64,000 nucleotides of DNA from Eleginops maclovinus. Lineage: Eukaryota > Chordata > Actinopteri > Perciformes > Eleginopidae. Under the pieces are notes generated by a model. That model searched no databases and was not told the DNA's origin. It was given only the letters and a program-made list of their open reading frames with translations. The position numbers and the translations under genes are program-made. Below are positions 56,367-64,000 of the stretch, in pieces (position 1 is the stretch's first letter; each line of letters starts with the position of its first letter). The stretch spans positions 17,238,148-17,302,147 of the forward strand of contig NC_086364.1 of assembly GCF_036324505.1 (NCBI RefSeq), in the 5' to 3' direction.

Positions 56367-56701
56367 GATGCTGGTGAAAAGAAATCCAAGAAAGGAAGCT
56401 ATAATTATTAAGAGAAAATGTAGGGGCAGGCAGGAAAGGAGGTTTTTTTGCAGGAGAAAGGGAAGCAACAATGGTTGCTCGGAAAAACTGAAAAAGGTCT
56501 GGGCTGGTTGCTGAAAACAGGGTGAAGGCTTCACAATGCCAGTCACAGCTTTATGGTCATCTTGGTGATTAGCAGGGGATCCATGTTATATCATATCTTG
56601 TTGGGCTGCAATGCGGGGTGACATAGCTTGTCTTCATAGTCTCTCCTTCAGCTTCAGCTGTGACTCACTCAAGTGGATAGAACCTTGGAATGATGGAGAA
56701 T
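56367..56701 (-). other. elfn2: elfn2 5' UTR part of the first coding exon
   Basis: A strong acceptor (TTTTATTCCCTCTCTAG on the minus strand) ends at 56702, giving 335 bases of leader before the ATG. The same frame stays open upstream of the ATG to a GTG at 56546 but encodes no family-like sequence. At least one non-coding exon must lie further right. Confidence 0.55.
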
Positions 56702-56702
56702 C

Positions 56703-58059
<1,357 letters not shown>

Positions 58060-58226
58060 CAACAATGCTGTAATATCAGAGTGCATGTGAATATCCATTT
58101 TTATATTCAGTTTATAATAAATCTTAAAAGGAGATTGCTGCCTCCGGTGTCCTGACACTCCATAGTGTTGTCTACGTTCCTAACTAGCAAGAGCTTAATT
58201 AAATAATATTAAAAGTGTGTCGATCT

Positions 58227-58313
58227 ACATATGGATGGAAATCGAGGGCCTGTCATACAGAGAAAACATAGGATGAAATACATATGACAGTCCCTCGATT
58301 TCCATCCATATGT
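58227..58313. repeat. 87-nt near-perfect hairpin (pre-miRNA-like inverted repeat)
   Basis: Arms 58227-58257 and 58283-58313 are 31 nt each and complementary except for one position (58249 against 58291). The outer 22 base pairs are perfect. The loop is 25 nt. Size and shape suit a microRNA precursor or hairpin siRNA source on either strand, though canonical precursors usually have more bulges. I know no matching microRNA. A recent inverted duplication or minute palindromic element is the alternative. It lies 170 bp from the long AC tract, in the upstream part of elfn2. Confidence 0.9.
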
Positions 58314-60858
58314 CATGAAACAACAAATCAAAACTGTCTCCATTTCTCTGAATGAGGAACAGGCCACTTTCTTCCCTCATGCTCCAAATTCAGACAGAAT
58401 TGAACTCATTCCAGGCTATTCCGGTTCACGCTCCCGAGAGGTGAGACTAGATAATCAGGTCCATCCTCTTTTTTTAATCCACTCATTACAGAAAATTGTA
58501 CCAGCTAAAGCATGTGGGAAATGGCACATTGTCATGTAAATCTCATGAACTTAGGCACCTGCTACATTACCTGTCTCCTCCAACAGGCAGTCACAGAACT
58601 GAAAAGAACATGTGGTTGTCAATGTGTTTGACAGATTGATCAAACAGATGGGGACAACGCTGCATCAAGATGCGGTTAATCTGGTCACAGGAAGAAAGCT
58701 AGAAAACAGGTGCGAATGCAAACACAAATCACTACAGATGAATCACATCGATCAATGAGGCCACCCTCAACAGTGATATACTTGATTGAACACACATTTG
58801 TTTCTGAATGCGCTTAAAAGACCACTTTGTCAAATTTGTGGTGACAAGAATTCCAATCAGGAATGTTTTTTCTTGGCTACCAAATGGGAAAAGTCTCAAA
58901 TTGTTGTTCAATTATCCACTAAAGTGCACAGAAATACCATTACCTAAATATCCCCAACAATCTTTGCCCTAAATTCTATACGTGCCATCTGTAGATTTAG
59001 AAATTGTGTACAACATTACACCTGTCCTAATCTTTACACAGCCCTGCACACATGATTTTTGGACACTCCCTTGCAATAGAGTGTCTTGCTCTCGCTCTGC
59101 TTTCTGAGGCTTATCCCCTCGACATGAGACGTGATCTCATTTGGTGCTCCACATAGTGAAACCCCCAGGGTTAACATGAGGGAGGCAGGAAGCACAGTAG
59201 GGCTGCATGTGTGTGAGTGTTTGGGGATATGATTATATAATTAGGAATATGGGACATGCAGAACACCTGTCTCAAATGCAAAGAGCATGAGTCATAACAC
59301 TGATCCATGGAAATATAGGACAGATCAAACTTTTGTCTACGTTAGAACTTCTTATCTGGGTTTCTTCTTGACATGACATGATAAGTTCCAGTAGCCACAT
59401 TATACAGCTTGTTTTTTTGTTTTTTATTTCTCAGTTGTGCTTATGGAGCAAGTACAGTTATCCGATCAGAGTAGGTCAGCAGCAGAAATGAAGCAAAGTA
59501 ACAAGTGAACAGGTGGTACAAGCTGCAGGTGTCTAACTGTCCTACTTTTGCCTTTTTTCGGAAAGATCACAACACAAATTCTCATTTTTCACAAGCCTCA
59601 TCTTGTAATTGAATAACTGGCATACACAACAAATAGAATAAAGCTGGAGTAGTAATTAGTAGTATAACTGGAATTAATGAAATATTAAACATTGTTGCAC
59701 ACTGTGACCCCATTCTGTAAGTGGGTAGTCTGTAAGCTAGTTTTCCAGACTCAAACCAAGCTATGTGTATGGGTAGAGTTAGGTGAGTAAACAGAGCATT
59801 CCCCATGCTTTTGTGTTAGCCCATAAAATGTAATTCTGCTAAGTGCATCACTTACTATAGCAAAAGTGCAGACGTTGACAAACCATGTTCTCCACTTGTT
59901 AGATACTCTGCACTTTAGCCTAATAGAATATCTATGATTGTATGTATAATAGATTTATCACATTCCATAAAGACCAGTTTTCCTCCATCTTTGGAACCAG
60001 GTTTTTGAAGCGAAACACCTGTGAAGATCAGCGTTTACATACATACATGCAAACATCACACTTCATCACTCATGAAAGATAGAATCTGGGTAACTCAATG
60101 TACATGCTACTATTGATCCTCACTGTTGTCTTGGAAACACACATATGATTGACAGTGGAAATTAAGCCCTATGCTAACAGAATAGGATGATGTTGGCAAT
60201 CGCATGAGATCAGCTTTGTTCGCCACATTGATGAAACCCTAATCTCTGATCACGTCCAATGAACATTGACTGTGACAGGAGATGGAATTGGAGCGCATCC
60301 ATATCATTTCTACTGCCAGCGTGGCTCTCGGAGCCGGGCCACTGTCGGTCCGAATGTAAATGTATGTACTGACACCTCTTTGTGCTGCGGGCTGCATATG
60401 ATGCTGTCAGTTTGAATTGTGTCACCTGCGAGTTATATATGTACCAACTGAACAGACATGTCAAAACAAACAGAGGCAGATTTATGCACATGAAAATGCG
60501 ATAGCAAATTTGCATTACACCTTTCATGCTATTTGCGCTCATAGTGTGTGTATAATTAGCGGCTGATTTACTCAGGCAGCGCTATATGTGTATTCTGAGA
60601 GTTAGCAAGAGCACTGAAGACCTCTGAGAGCTGATCTGTGGTGATGCTGAAGAACAAATAGTCATTAATAAAGTAATGACATACTAAATCACTAACATGA
60701 TTTCTAATTATATCATTATAATAATATTCATTGGCAGAGACGCTTGTTGTACTAATGTTGTGGGAGTGAACAGTGCAGTGTCATGTTCTTTGGTTTTAGA
60801 GATTAAAGAGGTAGCGGGTAACAAAGGCTAAATTATTGATCCCTTTATTATTGTGCTG
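58314..60858. other. Upstream elfn2 region, no gene seen
   Basis: Non-coding, with short frames only; no repeat boundaries recognised. Confidence 0.5.
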
Positions 60859-61371
60859 CAAAGGTGGAAGTAGTATCTTGTATTAAAGTAAAAGTAGAAA
60901 TACCAGAGTGTTGGAATACACTGTTACAGTAAAAGTCCTGAAATCAAAATGTTACAAGTACAAAAGCATTAGCATTAAAACATACTTGAAGTACCAAAAG
61001 TAGAAGTACTCATTGTGCAGATTGGCCCATTTCAGAATAATATAAATGATATGTTTTGATTATAATTATTGATGGTGAAGGTGCAGCTAGTTTTAATGGC
61101 TTTGTATACTGCAGGGTAGCTTGTGGAATTACTGCAGGTGTAACTAAAGTCTTATTGAAGTGTTGATTATGTTTCACACCATTAATCCAAATCTGTAACG
61201 TAACTAAAGATACAACATAAATGTGGTGGAGTAAAAATACTCAATTTACCTCTGAATAGTAGTAGAGTAGAAGTACAAAGTAACATAAAATCTAAATATT
61301 CAATAAAACGCAACAAAATCTGACTTCGGTACAGGACTTGAGTCAATGTACTTAGTTACTTTACACCATTG
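60859..61371. mobile_element. Old teleost interspersed repeat, hAT-like non-autonomous
   Basis: The left side is rich in AGTAAAAGT, AAGTACAAAAG and AGAAGTACT words. The right side ends with TGTACTTAGTTACTTTACACC ahead of ATTGG, close to the widespread fish repeat whose ends read about CCAxTGGTGGAAAGTAAC. Only the right end is well kept; the left end (CAAAGGTGGAAGTA) is diverged and no target duplication is evident. Confidence 0.55.
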
Positions 61372-64000
61372 GACAATAATACTATCACTTTTACACTTGC
61401 ATATTATAATATCATGCCAAAGAAGACTGCGTAAATCACTTCAAAAAAGTAAACTAGACATACACTGTATGTTCTCGGTGAATGTGAATTCAAGTTTAAT
61501 GCAGGTGTTGCTCTGCACACTCGGAGTGATATTTCCCCAGGCACTGGCAACAATAACATCTTAGTGTTTTGCTGTTGCTGGTGTTTGATTTAGAAATAAT
61601 ACGGATGGTTTAAGTGGTATAACTGGCAATGCTGTCTATTGTTCAAAAGTCTCATTGGACAAATTTACAATAAACTGTTGTAAACATAGTTGTTGATCCA
61701 GGCCAAAGCAACTGAGAGCAGTGGAAAGTTGATAGCTGTACAAAGTGAGATCTGGCATCAAATGTTCCTAGAGTGGTTTTGGAGAAAACATACAAATACT
61801 AAATTCTTCAATACAGAGAAGCGATCAGAGAGTGGTACCTGAAAGGAGATTTTCTGGTTAAATGTGTGAATATTCAAACCTGTTCGTCTGAAAGGACAAT
61901 GATTGACCCTTGAGAATTTCGCTGCATATCTGGATTCCAAACTGAATTGATGTGAGTCATGAGACAAGACCGTGGAGGGAGGGGGAGGGGGATTTCAAAT
62001 AAAGTGCTGTTTTCAAGGAAAGGAGAAATGTGAAATTATATATAAAGAAATAACCGGCTATGAATTGACCAAAATCAATTTAAACAAATATGTATCTTAT
62101 GACCGTTAAAAACTAGGGACTTTTTTCCTCTGTGATAATTCACACAAGAATATATTTTATTGAACTGTTATTTTTTTCATGAATAATTTCACACAGAATG
62201 GAAATTTTACACACAGAGAAAACAACATATTTTCTTCTGAATGTTTTTTTTTTGTGTTGCCTTTTTATTTATGAAGATATTAAATAAACAGGCTCGGTAG
62301 TTTGAACCGAGACAGCAAACTTTATATATTAATACAAATATAAAGTCTTCACAAGCAACAATTTAGCATTATGTTTTGTTTATGATCACGCCCCTGGTGT
62401 GTCTTTTATCCAACCCTGTTGCTCCTGACTTTATCCAATGGGTAAAAAGGGATTTAAATAAAAATAAAACCCTGCGAGTGTTCACGGGCTGATGTCATAA
62501 TCTTAAATTAATCCTATTTCTATTCCCTAAAGTGATTTGGAAAAGCCTCAGGTCACTATGGTTACTGTTATAATGCCAAAGTGGCATGATGGGGTGTTTA
62601 GCTTTCGGCTCAGTGCTTTTCATGACAGGGGAGAATACAACATAATGTAGCTGTCAATCAGCCATCTGCAAAACATCATCCATCAGCTCAGGATGTTTCT
62701 CATTTCCCTTAAATTATATTGAGATGGAGGGAGGGGTGTGTTTGCTGTATGCTGCAGAGACCAGTTTTCTTTACCAGTATATTTGTTTGGTCTCTGGGTT
62801 TTCTGCCCTTTATCTTCCTCTTTCTAGATTTAGACACTCTTCTGCTCCCTCTGCCTCCGTTTGAATCTTCTTTTCCCTCAAAAGGGCCTGATATTTGTTT
62901 CTGTCTCCTAATTTCCTTCAATTTGTCCCTCTCTTACCTCACCCTATATCACTATTTTATATCTCTGCACTGCTGTGTTGCCTTCTCCTCGTCCAGGCCG
63001 GCTCCCTGGAGTACAGTCAGTGTGGTGCGGAGAAGTTGGGTCTGTGTGCATAACAGTCTTTCCTCTCCACTTCACACAGGGCTTAGAGATGAAACAAACA
63101 CAACTACAGACAGATGAGGCTCCTCTGAGAGCTTCACTGTGTGTGTGTGTGTGTGTGAGTGGAACAGATCATTCCTCAGTGGCCATAAGAGAAACCTGTT
63201 AAAAGCGGCATTTGTACTTTGTTAAGCATCACTGAACAAAATGTTGCCTGTTGTCTCTTGGCAGGACTTAAAGTTATATATTTTGATTTGTAGGCACCTT
63301 ATTATGCAACATCTACATAGCTTTTAAGAGCAGTCCATATATAAATGAAGAAAGAATGAGTGTTGGACCATCTTGTCCTTTATTCCTACACCTTGAGTGG
63401 CTCTTTGTTGCTTAAGCAGGATAGAAAAATGTATGAATATATAAATAAATGAGGAACATGAGAGAGGAGAGGCAGAAAGGGAGCGAGGAAAGAGAGGGCA
63501 GTGGGAGATATACTGTAGCTGGAGACAGAACTGTTGAGATGCTGCGTTTGATCTTTGATTCCTCCACAATCTTATTTTTTGCAGCCGCGAAGAACTCAGA
63601 CAAAGTCACAGACACTGAAACACAAATCACCTTGGATACACCTTATCATTAAGATCCCAAATTTGGAAAAATGGGTAGCAGAACAATCTCACAGAGAGGC
63701 AGAATGAAATGAAAGCGATAGTAGAGGAAAGAGTGTTCTAACTACCTCTCTGAGGTTTGATCTATAATTCATACTCCAATGTCATGTATGCCTTGAGAAG
63801 CTCCTTTCAAATTCACCCTTTTTTTTCGTCCTTTTTACACTTCTCTCACTTTTCCTGTCTCCTTACAGATCTTTTCTGTGTGTTTGTGTATCTGTTTGCC
63901 AATCCTTGAGTTTCAAACCACTGCCATCTGCTCATGCAGGACATCATATCCATTTCGCGGTTGCCTCGCAGAAAGAAGAAGCGATGCAATGGGGCGTGAT
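61372..64000. other. Upstream elfn2 region, no gene seen
   Basis: Non-coding. A G-rich run lies at 61975-61991 and a short GT repeat near 63140-63157. The 132-codon plus frame at 62719-63117 is low complexity (Phe/Leu/Ser) and unsupported. Confidence 0.5.
62389..62399 (-). promoter_or_regulatory. CTCF-like core motif, minus orientation
   Basis: CGCCCCTGGTG is the reverse complement of CACCAGGGGCG, close to the CTCF core. With the plus-orientation core at 19985 it would form a convergent pair around elfn2 and its downstream interval. Single short motifs are weak evidence. Confidence 0.25.

Noticed and set aside
56367..56546. N-terminal extension of elfn2 from an upstream start
   Set aside because: The upstream codon is GTG, the added residues do not resemble the family, and the ATG at 56366 gives a normal signal peptide directly before DCWLIEG.
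61975..61991. G-quadruplex
   Set aside because: Only three runs of three or more G are present; a fourth has only two.

Overview
The window looks like nuclear DNA of a ray-finned (teleost) fish. It has two multi-exon, vertebrate-type genes with GT-AG introns, AT-rich intergenic DNA, six perfect CA/GT microsatellites of about 44 to 63 units, and a fish-like repertoire of small transposons (Tc1/mariner, hAT, a 5'-truncated L2-like LINE, tRNA-derived SINEs). The species cannot be named from the sequence.

Layout. (1) 7-4815, minus strand: sgsm3 (small G protein signaling modulator 3), 16 coding exons reconstructed with a continuous frame. They cover the N-terminus, the TBC RabGAP domain, the SH3 domain and the start of the RUN domain; the 3' end lies outside the window. 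A non-coding first exon and a CpG-rich promoter are proposed at about 8124-8420. (2) 8.4-52.8 kb: a gene-poor interval with no convincing host coding exon. It holds SINEs, a deleted Tc1-like element of DD37E spacing, a possible solo LTR, a LINE 3' fragment, three hAT-type elements (two with perfect 8-bp target duplications), microsatellites and several candidate regulatory motifs. (3) 52821-56366, minus strand: elfn2, a synaptic leucine-rich-repeat/fibronectin type III membrane protein, in two coding exons. Its intracellular tail carries a 37-residue Gln/His tract encoded by nearly pure CAG. (4) 56.7-64 kb: upstream, non-coding part of elfn2, with the longest CA repeat, a near-perfect 31-bp-stem hairpin and an old teleost repeat.

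The genes are not an operon and need not cooperate. Both are transcribed leftwards; SGSM3 is a Rab-regulating membrane-traffic factor and ELFN2 a postsynaptic adhesion and PP1-docking protein. Both human orthologues lie on 22q13.1, which fits retained synteny. The large interval downstream of elfn2 probably holds its long 3' UTR and distal regulatory DNA.

The observations most worth following are the 87-nt hairpin at 58227-58313, the CAG tract in elfn2, the intron that splits the elfn2 leucine-rich repeats, the deleted hAT element that keeps a short ORF with a PCNA-box-like motif, and the eight-copy GATCTGATTAA array.
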